Shown here piece by piece: positions 26,243 through 34,770 of a stretch of DNA of 64,000 nucleotides (within the stretch, counting starts at the first letter, position 1; every line of letters starts with the position of its first letter). The position numbers and the translations under genes are program-made. Under the pieces are notes generated by a model that ran no database searches, was not told where the DNA came from, and worked only from the letters and a program-made list of their open reading frames with translations. The DNA comes from an uncultured Acidaminococcus sp. GTDB taxonomy: Bacteria; Bacillota; Negativicutes; Acidaminococcales; Acidaminococcaceae. The stretch is taken from assembly GCA_900538365.1 (NCBI GenBank), contig UPXT01000002.1, positions 1-64,000 of the forward strand. Reading direction: 5' to 3'.

Positions 26243-27130
26243 TTATTTTGTCTGTCCCTTAACGGGGGTATTCTTGGCAATGAGATCAATAAAGACGAGG
26301 TCTTCATCCTTATCGTTTCTAAGAGCGTGGCTTTCGCCGGGCCCCGCAATCGTAACGGAACGAGGACCGACAACCGTTTCCTTTCCCGCTCCATCCGTGA
26401 ATACGCCTTCACCAGAAAGGATGATGTAGGTATCATCGTTATCTGCATGTTTGTGCATGCCAATGGAAGCGCCCTTTTTCAGCGTCATCCGGCCAATCTC
26501 CTTGATGGCCTGATCCTGTGTGGCAGCCTCCCGACGGAAAGCAAAACGACCGAACAAAATGCCCGTTCCTTTACCCGCGCCCGCTTTTTCTACGTCCTTC
26601 TCAAACTGTGCGGAAACAGGGAAGTATTGAGTGGTTCCCTCTTTAGCCATTTTAGAAAGATCGGCACTGTCATTTTTAGCAATGATATCAAGGAAGACCA
26701 GATCCTCCTTGCCAAGGTTGGCAAGACCATGGGTCTGACCAGGACGGGCAATGGTCATATCGCCGGCACCGACCACCCAGGCATTGCCGTTTCCGTCCGT
26801 AAAAATACCTTTGCCGGAGATGATGAGGTACGCATCTTCATTATCCTTGTGCGTGTGACTGCCAATATAGGAGCCAGGTTTCAGCGTCATCCAGCCGATT
26901 TCCTTGATGGCGTCAGATTTCAGGGCCTGTTCCCTGCGGAAAGCAAACTCGCCATGGAGCACGCCTTGTCCGCCGCCAGCTCCAGTGACGTCTTTTACAA
27001 AAAGATCTTCATTTACGTAGCACTGGCCATGTTTTTCCGGAACCAGCTGGGCCGGTGCTGGTTTTGCATAAACTGTACCAGCCGTCATCAGAGCTGCAGC
27101 AAGACAAAAAGCCATCCAGTTTCGTTTCAT
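26243..27130 (-). CDS. Secreted double-cupin protein
   Basis: 295 aa with a Sec signal (MKRNWMAF, hydrophobic core, cleavage near VYA at 22). Two tandem homologous cupin repeats follow, each with an FAFRREQAL or FAFRREAAT opening, a GSYIGSHTHKDNEDAY or GASIGMHKHADNDDTY metal motif, and a GQTHGL or GESHAL second motif. Metal-binding His/Glu residues are present in both. Function unknown; the pair may bind a small ligand or protect outside the cytoplasm. The start is set by AGGAGG and the signal peptide. Confidence 0.85.
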   Translation of the reverse strand: MKRNWMAFCLAAALMTAGTVYAKPAPAQLVPEKHGQCYVNEDLFVKDVTGAGGGQGVLHGEFAFRREQALKSDAIKEIGWMTLKPGSYIGSHTHKDNEDAYLIISGKGIFTDGNGNAWVVGAGDMTIARPGQTHGLANLGKEDLVFLDIIAKNDSADLSKMAKEGTTQYFPVSAQFEKDVEKAGAGKGTGILFGRFAFRREAATQDQAIKEIGRMTLKKGASIGMHKHADNDDTYIILSGEGVFTDGAGKETVVGPRSVTIAGPGESHALRNDKDEDLVFIDLIAKNTPVKGQTK

Positions 27131-27212
27131 AGTTACTCCTCCTATCTTCTGGAAACCCTTTACTAGGTTCATTGTAGTCCTCTATTTTTCAGAATTCAAG
27201 AAACTTTCTTAT

Positions 27213-27218
27213 ATTATA
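27213..27218 (-). promoter_or_regulatory. -10 box for cupin gene
   Basis: Minus-strand TATAAT about 83 bp upstream of the cupin start; the -35 region is weak. Confidence 0.4.
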
Positions 27219-27349
27219 ACGTAAGCTAGGAAAAAGTGAAGAAGGAACCGTGATTTTAGAGCGCCCCCTTGTTTTATTAAACTAACGGCTGTAAAATGCA
27301 GACATATCCCATATCCACTGTATGCCGCTATATTACGGAGGTGACCCTT

Positions 27350-27709
27350 ATGCAGCACGAGTGCCGAATTACCGTCCTTGAGACAAAGGTTTTTCCCGAA
27401 TATCAAAAGGCCTATTTGGCTGACCCAACTTCGGGACCTTGTCCCTGTTTCAAAAAAGGCGATACCTTTCTCCTGAAACGGACACCCAAGCAGGATGATT
27501 TCTATCACCTGATGAATGGCCAGTTTTGCGGTGAGGCTTGGGACGCCATCAGCCGTTATGTCTACACGGCCCTTCAAGGCGGTTCGATCATGCATGGCTG
27601 GACGAAGGATGAACGTATGATGATTGCCTGCTGCAACGATGGGACGAGGCCCGTGATTTTTAAGATTGAACGTATCGATATCCCCGAAACGGATGAGGAG
27701 CGGGCATGA
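27350..27709 (+). CDS. TIGR04076 family protein
   Basis: 119-aa cytoplasmic protein of a small Cys-rich family of unknown function. The family signature is clear: CRITVLETKVF at the start, GPCPCFKKGD, then CGEAWDAISRYVYTALQGG and MMIACCNDGTRPVIFKIER. Conserved Cys pairs suggest metal or Fe-S binding, not shown. GGAGGTG precedes the ATG at 27350; the frame extends further upstream without support. Single gene, + strand between minus-strand units. Confidence 0.85.
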   Translation: MQHECRITVLETKVFPEYQKAYLADPTSGPCPCFKKGDTFLLKRTPKQDDFYHLMNGQFCGEAWDAISRYVYTALQGGSIMHGWTKDERMMIACCNDGTRPVIFKIERIDIPETDEERA

Positions 27710-27773
27710 CTCAAAAAACAAGACTTTACAAACCACAAAAAAGACGCCTATACTGGATAATGTCCCGCAAAGA

Positions 27774-27822
27774 AAAAAGACCCGATGAAGCCGTATGACA
27801 CAGCCACATCGGGTCTTTCTTT
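27774..27822. terminator. Terminator shared by TIGR04076 gene and histidine kinase gene
   Basis: AGACCCGATG/CATCGGGTCT hairpin with A6 to the left and T-rich sequence to the right, lying between convergent genes. Confidence 0.8.
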
Positions 27823-27825
27823 ACT

Positions 27826-29088
27826 TTATCGTTCAAAGGTCAGTGCATAGGTAATGATATGGTCCTTATAGGATACGGAAATCTGCCCATCCAGGAGGGC
27901 AACCATCTCCTTTGCCATGGATAGGCCAATCCCGTAGCCAGGAATGGTGCTGTCATGGGAACTGTCACCGCGATAAAACCGCTCAAAATAATGGGAGTAG
28001 TCCTCCCCTTCCCCTTTGGCATAATCGTTGGAAATGGCAATGATAAAACCTTGTTTGCCCCTGCGGGTCAGCGACGCCGCAATGGTTCCTTTGGCGTCGC
28101 AGTATTTGACCGCGTTATCCATAAGGATATTGATCAGCTCCATAAGGGAGCGCTGTTCTGTCATAACAGGAAGGGTATCCGGCGCTGTTATGGATAGTGT
28201 CTTTTCATCTGCTTTGACAAGGGGCCTGAACTGTTCCACCGTATCCTTAAAAAGAGGCGTCAAATCCAGCTCTTCTTTCCGCAGGTCTTCTTTGCGTTTT
28301 TCGCCCATCTTTGAAAGGGTGATAAGGCTTGAGATAAGGCGGGAAAGGCGCTTGACCTGCGTCAGGATATTGGCTGTCCACTCACTCTTTCCCTGGATGA
28401 GTTCTAAGGCCTCCGTATTGGCTGAAATGATGGCAATCGGGGTCTTGAGTTCGTGGCCGGCATTGGTAATGAAACGCTTCTGGTTTTCCATATTATCGAC
28501 GAAAGGCCGAATGATGAGGTTGCAAAGTCCCGTCAGTACAAGGACGTAAACTAGGATGCAGCCAATACCAAAGCGCAGGGAATAGCGGACAAAGCTTTCC
28601 ACAGCGGCAACATCCTTTGTGGAGTCCATAATGACAATGCGGTATTGATGATTGTCAAGAGGCGTCACCATATAGCTGTAACTTGCCCGGTTCTTGCGAA
28701 AGATTCCCCGCTCCTTGTGGGATTCGATGACGCTCCGGACGACCTGAACCGCCTCGCTTTCACTAAAAGAAGCGATGCGGGAAAGGTTGACATCTTCTAC
28801 ATTGCCAAGGCGGTCAAGGACAATACTGAAATAGCGGATTTGATAAATCGATTCCGGGGAATCATTATACCAATCCGGATCCTCAATCCAGGATGAGGGC
28901 CGTTCTCCTTCCCGCCGCGGAAGCTGCCCTCCATTTTCGGAGATACTTGTAAGGAGCGAAAAAACGGAATGCTGCATACGCATATAGGAAATCGTATTGA
29001 TGAGCCCTAATGCGCCAACCACAATGATGATGACGGCAAGGGTGCCAACGAGAATGAATTTGCGCCGCAGACGCTGGATTTCAGCCAT
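27826..29088 (-). CDS. Sensor histidine kinase
   Basis: Membrane sensor kinase for the adjacent regulator. 420 aa: membrane helix about 12-32, an extracytoplasmic sensor of about 135 residues, second helix about 170-190, HisKA domain with His212 in NAGHELKTPIA, and an HATPase_c domain with N box DNAVKYCDA and G box GYGIGLSMAKEM. The frame extends 12 codons upstream, but GGAGG sits before the ATG at 29088, which overlaps the regulator gene by 8 bp. Signal unknown. Confidence 0.93.
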   Translation of the reverse strand: MAEIQRLRRKFILVGTLAVIIIVVGALGLINTISYMRMQHSVFSLLTSISENGGQLPRREGERPSSWIEDPDWYNDSPESIYQIRYFSIVLDRLGNVEDVNLSRIASFSESEAVQVVRSVIESHKERGIFRKNRASYSYMVTPLDNHQYRIVIMDSTKDVAAVESFVRYSLRFGIGCILVYVLVLTGLCNLIIRPFVDNMENQKRFITNAGHELKTPIAIISANTEALELIQGKSEWTANILTQVKRLSRLISSLITLSKMGEKRKEDLRKEELDLTPLFKDTVEQFRPLVKADEKTLSITAPDTLPVMTEQRSLMELINILMDNAVKYCDAKGTIAASLTRRGKQGFIIAISNDYAKGEGEDYSHYFERFYRGDSSHDSTIPGYGIGLSMAKEMVALLDGQISVSYKDHIITYALTFER

Positions 29089-29761
29089 TTGCGGCCTCCT
29101 GGGAAACGAGGCGGAAACTGCCATTTTCCTCGCCTTCTATGGTGCAGTTGCTGCCGATGGCCCGAAGTTTCTCCCGCAGATAAGAAATATAGATCCAGAC
29201 CACGCCAGGCCCTTTATCTTCCTCATACTGCCAGACATGGGAGAGAAGCAGCTCCGTTGAAAGGGCTTTTCCTTCATTGAGCATGAGCAGTTTCATCAGT
29301 TCCGTTTCCTTAGCAGAAAGACGAACACTGCTCGTACAGGAAAGTTCTCCTTCACCGACCTTGAGGGTGAGCGTCCCTGTTGTGAGATCTTCCCGGTCCT
29401 TCTGGCGGCGCCGCGTCATGGAACGGATTCGGGCAAGGAGTTCGCCCATGGCAAAGGGTTTCGTCAGGTAATCATCGGCCCCTGCATCCAGTCCTGTAAT
29501 GCGGTCATCGACTTCTGATTTTGCTGTAAGGAAAATTGCCGGTGTCTCATTGCCGCTTTGCCGGATTTCAGAAAGGGCCGTCACGCCATCCTTGATGGGC
29601 ATCATGATATCAAAGATGAGGCAGTCATAGGGCTTTTGCGCAGCCGCCTCGACGGCTTCCGCCCCATTTTGCACGGTATCCACCGTATAGCCTGAATGGG
29701 TCAGGACAGCAGAAATAGCCATGCTCATGGCTTTTTCATCTTCAGCAAGCAAAATATTCAT
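29081..29761 (-). CDS. OmpR-family response regulator
   Basis: 226 aa: receiver domain with phospho-acceptor Asp51 (FDIMMP), acidic pair E7/D8, and conserved Thr-Ala and Lys (TAKS, LTKPFA), followed by a winged-helix DNA-binding domain with LSAKETELMKLL and a VWIYISYLREKL recognition helix. Partner of the kinase just downstream. It starts three bases after the relQ-like gene, so all three are one unit. Confidence 0.93.
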   Translation of the reverse strand: MNILLAEDEKAMSMAISAVLTHSGYTVDTVQNGAEAVEAAAQKPYDCLIFDIMMPIKDGVTALSEIRQSGNETPAIFLTAKSEVDDRITGLDAGADDYLTKPFAMGELLARIRSMTRRRQKDREDLTTGTLTLKVGEGELSCTSSVRLSAKETELMKLLMLNEGKALSTELLLSHVWQYEEDKGPGVVWIYISYLREKLRAIGSNCTIEGEENGSFRLVSQEAANG

Positions 29762-29764
29762 CCC

Positions 29765-30400
29765 TCAAGACTCCTTTTTATGATTTTTGCGGATAAGATG
29801 GCGAATGGTCTGCATGGAAAGGTCACAGGCCGCAAGCTCATCGGCACAGCGCTTCAATTCTTCGACAATAAGGGCGGGATCTTCTATGTCCTGTTTGTAT
29901 TTCACTTCATGTTCCAGACTTGCCCAGGAATCCATGGCAATGGTCCGCAGCTGCAATTCCGCAAAAAATCGGCCTGGATTCTTTCCATCGATGTCCTCAA
30001 ACGGGACCGTCACTTCGATGATGATGTGGTAGCTGCGATAGCCATTTGGCTTTACGTGAGTGATATAGTCTTTTTCCTTGATGATTCGGCAGAAAGGAAC
30101 GCTGCGGATGGCCTCAAGGTTGGAATAGATATCATCGATAAAACGGCAGACAATACGAATACCAATGGCATCATTCAGTTCCCGCAGCGCAGAGCGAGCC
30201 GTTACGGGAAGCCCCTTCCGCACACACTTTTCATTCATGCTGTCAATGCTTTTGACACGGTAAATCAAATGCTCATAGGCTGGCTCCCCGGTTTTTTCTT
30301 TGCAGGCACGACTATAGTCCTCAATTTTCCCAACAAGATAGTTCATGACGCGCTCAAGGGTTGGCTGCCAATCGGCATAGGACGGATTTGATTGTGTCAT
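29765..30400 (-). CDS. relQ: Small alarmone synthetase (RelQ type)
   Basis: Single-domain (p)ppGpp synthetase that transfers pyrophosphate from ATP to GDP or GTP. 211 aa with no hydrolase, TGS or ACT domain: PAYEHLIYRVKS, the LNDAIGIRIVCRFIDD core, VKPNGYRSYH, and catalytic Glu148/Gln150 in AELQLRTIAMDSWASLEHEVKY. RelQ rather than RelP is judged from this last motif and the C-terminal helix. First gene of an operon with a two-component system, linking alarmone synthesis to an external signal. Confidence 0.9.
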   Translation of the reverse strand: MTQSNPSYADWQPTLERVMNYLVGKIEDYSRACKEKTGEPAYEHLIYRVKSIDSMNEKCVRKGLPVTARSALRELNDAIGIRIVCRFIDDIYSNLEAIRSVPFCRIIKEKDYITHVKPNGYRSYHIIIEVTVPFEDIDGKNPGRFFAELQLRTIAMDSWASLEHEVKYKQDIEDPALIVEELKRCADELAACDLSMQTIRHLIRKNHKKES

Positions 30401-30434
30401 AGTGGCATGAACCTCCTTTTACGGTACTTTCTTT

Positions 30435-30443
30435 ATTGTATCA
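30435..30443 (-). promoter_or_regulatory. Extended -10 promoter for relQ operon
   Basis: Minus strand TG-A-TACAAT about 35 bp before the relQ start; no clear -35 box. Confidence 0.5.
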
Positions 30444-30492
30444 TAGCAGGGAGCCCCAAAAAGGAAATAATCTGAAACAAAATGGACACGGT

Positions 30493-30527
30493 AAAAAAGG
30501 GATAAGGGAAACCCTCTCCCTTATCCC
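30493..30527 (-). terminator. Terminator after DUF2905 gene
   Basis: GGGATAAGGG/CCCTTATCCC hairpin followed on the minus strand by T6. Confidence 0.85.
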
Positions 30528-30547
30528 CGTTCCCTCGCTTGATCCCA

Positions 30548-30748
30548 TCAGTGAAATAAACGCAGGATCAGGTTAAGCACAATGCTCACAACAATACAGC
30601 TTACAATAGGAAAATAAAAGCTGCCATGCTTTCCCGTAAGGGAAATATCTCCCGGCAAATGCCCCAAGGGAAGGAAATGGGAGCCAAACTCCACGAAAAG
30701 ACCTATTACGACGAATAGGATGCCAATGGTGATCATCAATCGGCCCAT
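30548..30748 (-). CDS. DUF2905 small membrane protein
   Basis: 66 aa with two membrane helices and the conserved loop LGHLPGDISLTGKHGSFYFP of DUF2905. Function unknown. 18 bp after the small repeat protein gene, so co-transcribed with it. Confidence 0.85.
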   Translation of the reverse strand: MGRLMITIGILFVVIGLFVEFGSHFLPLGHLPGDISLTGKHGSFYFPIVSCIVVSIVLNLILRLFH

Positions 30749-30766
30749 GGACGCACCCTTCCCTTC

Positions 30767-31096
30767 TTAATTTACGCCTGGAAAGGCAGATACATACTGA
30801 ATGGTGATATCAGGGAAACTATTGACAAATTGGACCGTAAAGTCCTCGCCATATTCAACGAACTGCCACTCTCCAATTTCATCTGGGAAATAGTCAACCA
30901 CTTTCACTTTAAGGTCAGGGAAAGCATTGACGACCTTGACCTTGATATCGGCATTATATTCAACAATGCGCACTTTCCCACTGAGACGGATCTTTCCAAA
31001 ATATCCATCCTTGGATACACCAGAAGCCCACCCGGTAAGCGGCAGGGCAAGGGCAAACAGCAACAGGCAAAAAATGGACAGTATGCGTTTTTTCAT
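30767..31096 (-). CDS. Secreted small beta-repeat protein, septoil-knot-like
   Basis: 109 aa: Sec signal (about 1-25), then short repeats of a strand plus FPD turn: IKVKVVNAFPD, LKVKVVDYFPDE, FTVQFVNSFPD, ITIQYVSAFPG, with a central GEWQFVEYG. From memory this resembles the 7(1) septoil knot domain family, small all-beta knotted proteins of unknown function; the assignment is moderate. The mature part is short and highly regular, consistent with a compact secreted or periplasmic module. Operon with DUF2905. Confidence 0.65.
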   Translation of the reverse strand: MKKRILSIFCLLLFALALPLTGWASGVSKDGYFGKIRLSGKVRIVEYNADIKVKVVNAFPDLKVKVVDYFPDEIGEWQFVEYGEDFTVQFVNSFPDITIQYVSAFPGVN

Positions 31097-31117
31097 CGGC
31101 CTTCCCTCCTTTCTCTT

Positions 31118-31126
31118 ATTATAACA
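31118..31126 (-). promoter_or_regulatory. Extended -10 promoter for the repeat-protein gene
   Basis: Minus strand TG-T-TATAAT about 22 bp upstream of the start codon, with AAAGGAGGG between. Confidence 0.5.
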
Positions 31127-31171
31127 GAAATATCCACTAAAAAAAGAGGCTAAGGGGTGTTATTCTTCCCA

Positions 31172-31215
31172 CAAAAAGAGGCTGTGAAGAAAGCATTCAC
31201 GCATTCTTCACAGCT
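31172..31215 (-). terminator. Terminator after guaB
   Basis: GCTGTGAAGAA/TTCTTCACAGC stem followed on the minus strand by CTCTTTTTG. Confidence 0.8.
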
Positions 31216-31225
31216 AGTTACAGGC

Positions 31226-32737
31226 TTATTTAGGATAGTTATTGGACGTACTGTCCTTAAGGACGACGTCATGGGCTCCGCCTTCGACAAGGCTGGTTGC
31301 AGAAACAAGGGTCAGTTTTGCTTTTTTCTGCAGCTCGGGAATCGTAAGCGCCCCACAGTTGCACATGGTAGAGGAAATCTTGGCAAGGGTGACACCGACG
31401 TTTTCCTTTAGCGGACCAGCGTAGGGAACATAAGAGTCAACGCCTTCAACAAAGGAAAGTTTCTTATCTCCCCCCAGGTCATACCGCTGCCAGTTGCGGG
31501 CACGGGCAGAACCTTCACCCCAATATTCCTTCATATACGTGCCGTTGATGTTGACACGCTTGGTCGGCGATTCATCAAAACGGGCAAAATAGCGGCCCAA
31601 CATGATGAAATCAGCCCCCATGGCAAGGGCAAGGGTCATATGATAGTCATAGACAATCCCGCCGTCCGAGCAAATTGGTACATAGATTCCTGTTTCTTCA
31701 AAGTATTCATCACGGGCTTTGGCAACTTCGATGACAGCAGTTGCCTGACCGCGGCCAATCCCTTTTTGTTCACGGGTAATGCAGATGGAGCCGCCGCCAA
31801 TACCAATTTTAATGAAGTCAGCACCCGCTTCAGCCAGGAAGCGGAACCCTTCCTTATCAACAACGTTGCCGGCACCAACCTTGACCTTGTCCCCATACTT
31901 GTCACGGATCCACTTAAGGGTCCGCGCCTGCCATTCGCTGAAGCCTTCGGATGAATCGATGCAAAGGACATCAGCGCCAGCTTCGACAAGAGCCGGAACA
32001 CGCTGTTCATAATCGCGGGTGTTGATTCCTGCACCAACCATATGGCGCTTCTGACCATCAAGGAGCTCCAAGGGATACTGCTTATGGGTCTGGTAATCCT
32101 TCCGGAAAACCATATAAAGCAGGTTTCCATCTTTATCAATAATGGGAAGGGTGTTGAGCTTGTTGTCCCAAATGACGTCATTGGCTTCTTTCAACGTAAT
32201 GTCCGCATCGCCAACCACCATTTCAGAGACTGGCGTCATGAAGTCCTTGACAAGGTCCGTCATATGCATGCGGCTGACACGGTAGTCACGGCTCGTCACA
32301 ATGCCTTCAAGATGACCATGGCCAGAACCATCGCTTGTAACAGCGACGGTAGAGTGACCCGTTTTTTCCTTTAAGGCAAGAACATCGGCGAGTGTGCTGT
32401 CCGGACGAAGATTGGAATCACTTACGACAAATCCCGCTTTATAGCTTTTTACGCGGGCAACCATAGCGGCTTCGCTTTCTACAGACTGGGATCCATAGAT
32501 GAAGGATAGGCCCCCTTCACGAGAAAGGGCAACCGCCATCCCATCATCGGATACGGACTGCATAATAGCGGAAACAAGGGGAATGTTCAGGCTAAGGGCC
32601 GGCTTATCACCCTTTTTAAACTTTACCAGTGGGGTCTTGAGACTTACGTTCGCAGGAATACATTCGCTGGAAGAGTACCCAGGGACCAACAGATATTCAC
32701 TAAAAGTATGCGCAGGTTCATCATAAATGAATGCCAT
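31226..32737 (-). CDS. guaB: IMP dehydrogenase, Tritrichomonas-like type
   Basis: Oxidises IMP to XMP with NAD+, the committed step to GTP. 503 aa from the ATG at 32737 (seven bases after AAGGAGG; an ATG two codons upstream is too close to it). A TIM barrel is interrupted by a CBS pair at about 100-220. Catalytic Cys319 lies in GGGSICITREQKG, and the mobile flap has Arg418-Tyr419 in RNWQRYDLGG. These numbers and the length are, from memory, those of the Tritrichomonas foetus enzyme, and long stretches look nearly identical, such as HMTLALAMGADFIMLGRYFA. Own promoter; separated from the pur operon by a hairpin. Confidence 0.95.
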   Translation of the reverse strand: MAFIYDEPAHTFSEYLLVPGYSSSECIPANVSLKTPLVKFKKGDKPALSLNIPLVSAIMQSVSDDGMAVALSREGGLSFIYGSQSVESEAAMVARVKSYKAGFVVSDSNLRPDSTLADVLALKEKTGHSTVAVTSDGSGHGHLEGIVTSRDYRVSRMHMTDLVKDFMTPVSEMVVGDADITLKEANDVIWDNKLNTLPIIDKDGNLLYMVFRKDYQTHKQYPLELLDGQKRHMVGAGINTRDYEQRVPALVEAGADVLCIDSSEGFSEWQARTLKWIRDKYGDKVKVGAGNVVDKEGFRFLAEAGADFIKIGIGGGSICITREQKGIGRGQATAVIEVAKARDEYFEETGIYVPICSDGGIVYDYHMTLALAMGADFIMLGRYFARFDESPTKRVNINGTYMKEYWGEGSARARNWQRYDLGGDKKLSFVEGVDSYVPYAGPLKENVGVTLAKISSTMCNCGALTIPELQKKAKLTLVSATSLVEGGAHDVVLKDSTSNNYPK

Positions 32738-32766
32738 TCTCATTCCTCCTTGAAGATATTTTCCCT

Positions 32767-32795
32767 ATTTTATCACCACACTGTCACAAATGCAA
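32767..32795 (-). promoter_or_regulatory. Promoter of guaB
   Basis: Minus strand TTGCAT, 17 bp, TAAAAT with a TG extension, about 30 bp upstream of guaB. Confidence 0.6.
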
Positions 32796-32845
32796 CAGTT
32801 ATTTTACAAAATTCCCGTTATCCTTAATAAAAGGCGGGATACGGG

Positions 32846-32871
32846 AAGGAACGGCCCGAAGGCCGTTCCTT
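32846..32871 (-). terminator. Hairpin after purD, probable terminator
   Basis: Perfect GGAACGGCC/GGCCGTTCC stem with a TTCG tetraloop on the minus strand. The T-run after it is weak, so some read-through into guaB is possible. Confidence 0.6.
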
Positions 32872-32879
32872 TACCCATA

Positions 32880-34154
32880 TCAGCGATTCAGCGCTCTCCA
32901 GGCAATATCTCTACGATATTGGGCCCCTTCGAAATGGATGCGTTCTACAGCACCGTAGGCGCGTTCCTTTGCCTTTGCAATCGTTTCATCGACAGCCGTT
33001 ACGCCGAGAACACGGCCGCCATTTGTGACAATTTGTCCGTCCACTTCCTTGGTCCCAGCATGAAAAACCACGACATCTTCAAGCTTGGAAGCTTCCTCAA
33101 GGCCCGTAATGGCAATCCCCTTCGGATAGGAGCCAGGATAACCGCCGCTTGCCATGACAACGCAGACAGCGGCCCCAGATTTCCATTTTACCATATCAGG
33201 GCGAAGGGTTCCTGTTACGCAGGCATACATTACTTCTGCCAGGTCCCCGTCGAAAAGCGGCAGGACGGCCTGGGTTTCCGGATCGCCAAATCGACAGTTG
33301 AATTCAACGACCTTGATGGAATCCCCACAGATCATGAGACCTGCATAAAGGCAACCGGAATAAGGCCGGCCTTCCTTTTCCAAAGCCTCAATGACAGGGC
33401 GGACAACCACATCCAGTGTCTTTTGTTTAAGGGCATCCGTCATCACGGGTGCTGGGGCATAAGCACCCATGCCGCCCGTATTGGGCCCTTTATCCCCATC
33501 AAAGACCCGTTTATGGTCTTGGGCGGGAATCATTGGAACAATGGTCTTGCCATCGGTAAAGCACAAAAGGGAACATTCCTCCCCTTCCATAAATTCCTCG
33601 ATGACAACACGGCTGCCGGCGCTTCCAAAACGATGCTCCTGCCCCATCATTTCTTCCAATGCTTCCAGCGCTTCGTTTTTCGTCATAGCGACAACGACGC
33701 CTTTACCAGCAGCAAGTCCATCGGCCTTTATGACAATCGGGGCTCCTTTTTCGCAAACGTAGGCCTTAGCTTCCTCCAAGGAATCGCATACCTTGAAAAA
33801 AGCCGTAGGCACGTGATACTTTTCCATCAGTTCCTTGGAAAAAATCTTGGAGCCTTCAATCTCTGCCGCCTTGGCCTTAGGACCAAAAGCCTTGAGTCCA
33901 TGAGCTTCAAAGACATCGACAAGACCAGCTACAAGGGGAGCTTCCGGCCCCACCACGGTTAGGTCAATGGCATGTTCTTCGGCCCACCGGGCCAAACCTT
34001 CCAAATCGGTCACATCAAGGGAAACGCATTCTGCCAATCCCTTCATCCCCGGGCCGCCAGGAATCGCATAAAGCTTTTTAACCTTGGGACTTTGGGCGAG
34101 TTTCCAAACAATTGTATGTTCGCGGCCGCCACCGCCAATGACGAGTACATTCAT
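32880..34154 (-). CDS. purD: Phosphoribosylamine-glycine ligase
   Basis: ATP-grasp enzyme making glycinamide ribonucleotide from phosphoribosylamine and glycine, second step of purine synthesis. 424 aa: VLVIGGGGREHTIVWKL start, IKADGLAAGKGVVVA ATP-binding loop, TGGMGAYAPAPV and VEFNCRFGDPETQ. Last gene of the pur operon. Confidence 0.96.
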   Translation of the reverse strand: MNVLVIGGGGREHTIVWKLAQSPKVKKLYAIPGGPGMKGLAECVSLDVTDLEGLARWAEEHAIDLTVVGPEAPLVAGLVDVFEAHGLKAFGPKAKAAEIEGSKIFSKELMEKYHVPTAFFKVCDSLEEAKAYVCEKGAPIVIKADGLAAGKGVVVAMTKNEALEALEEMMGQEHRFGSAGSRVVIEEFMEGEECSLLCFTDGKTIVPMIPAQDHKRVFDGDKGPNTGGMGAYAPAPVMTDALKQKTLDVVVRPVIEALEKEGRPYSGCLYAGLMICGDSIKVVEFNCRFGDPETQAVLPLFDGDLAEVMYACVTGTLRPDMVKWKSGAAVCVVMASGGYPGSYPKGIAITGLEEASKLEDVVVFHAGTKEVDGQIVTNGGRVLGVTAVDETIAKAKERAYGAVERIHFEGAQYRRDIAWRALNR

Positions 34155-34169
34155 ACCAAAAGGCCTCCT

Positions 34170-34760
34170 TTATGACAGCAGTTTCTCAAAATAGGCACTA
34201 ATGGCCGTATCGTAATGGGCCGTGTGGGCAAAAGCCTCCTTGGCCAGCATGCGGCGTGTCTTAAGGTCCACGTCGCCCTTTTCGTCAAGCATCTTCATAA
34301 GACTGGCATAGCGATCTGGATTTGTGATGATCACCACATCATGGAAATTCTTTGCCGATGCCCGGACCATACAGGGACCGCCAATGTCAATATTTTCGAT
34401 GGCTTCTGCTTCTGTCACGTTCGGTTTTGCAATTGTCGCTTCAAAAGGATAGAGGTTGCAGACCACCAGGTCAATCGGTTTGATGCCGTTCTTTTTCATG
34501 TCTTCCATGTGTTTGGGATTGCTGCGCACTGCTAGGATGCCGCCGTGGATTTTCGGATTCAGCGTCTTGACGCGGCCATCCATCATCTCAGGCGTACCGG
34601 TTACATCACTGACATAGGTTACAGGAATGCCGGCCTCTTTGATGGCTTTCATGGTGCCGCCAGTGGAAATGATTTCAATGCCTTTATCATGAAGGAAGCG
34701 GGCCAATTCCACAATTCCCCGTTTATCAGACACACTAAGGAGGGCTCTTTTGATTGCCAT
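34170..34760 (-). CDS. purH: Stand-alone IMP cyclohydrolase (PurH N-terminal domain)
   Basis: 196 aa covering only the MGS-like IMP cyclohydrolase domain, which closes FAICAR to IMP. Signature pieces are RALLSVSDKRGIVELARFL, STGGTMKAIKEAGIPV, DGRVKTLNPKIHGGILA and IDIGGPCMVRASAKN. It ends with a normal stop after HTAHYDTAISAYF, the point where bifunctional PurH continues into AICAR transformylase. No remnant of that domain follows before purD. AAGGTGATC precedes the ATG at 34760. The transformylase must be supplied by another gene. Confidence 0.92.
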   Translation of the reverse strand: MAIKRALLSVSDKRGIVELARFLHDKGIEIISTGGTMKAIKEAGIPVTYVSDVTGTPEMMDGRVKTLNPKIHGGILAVRSNPKHMEDMKKNGIKPIDLVVCNLYPFEATIAKPNVTEAEAIENIDIGGPCMVRASAKNFHDVVIITNPDRYASLMKMLDEKGDVDLKTRRMLAKEAFAHTAHYDTAISAYFEKLLS

Positions 34761-34770
34761 AGTGATCACC

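Noticed and set aside
30400..30412. Three-codon frame ATG-CCA-CTA-TGA overlapping the relQ start
   Set aside because: Its spacing from AAGGAGG is only three bases, so it is likely chance.
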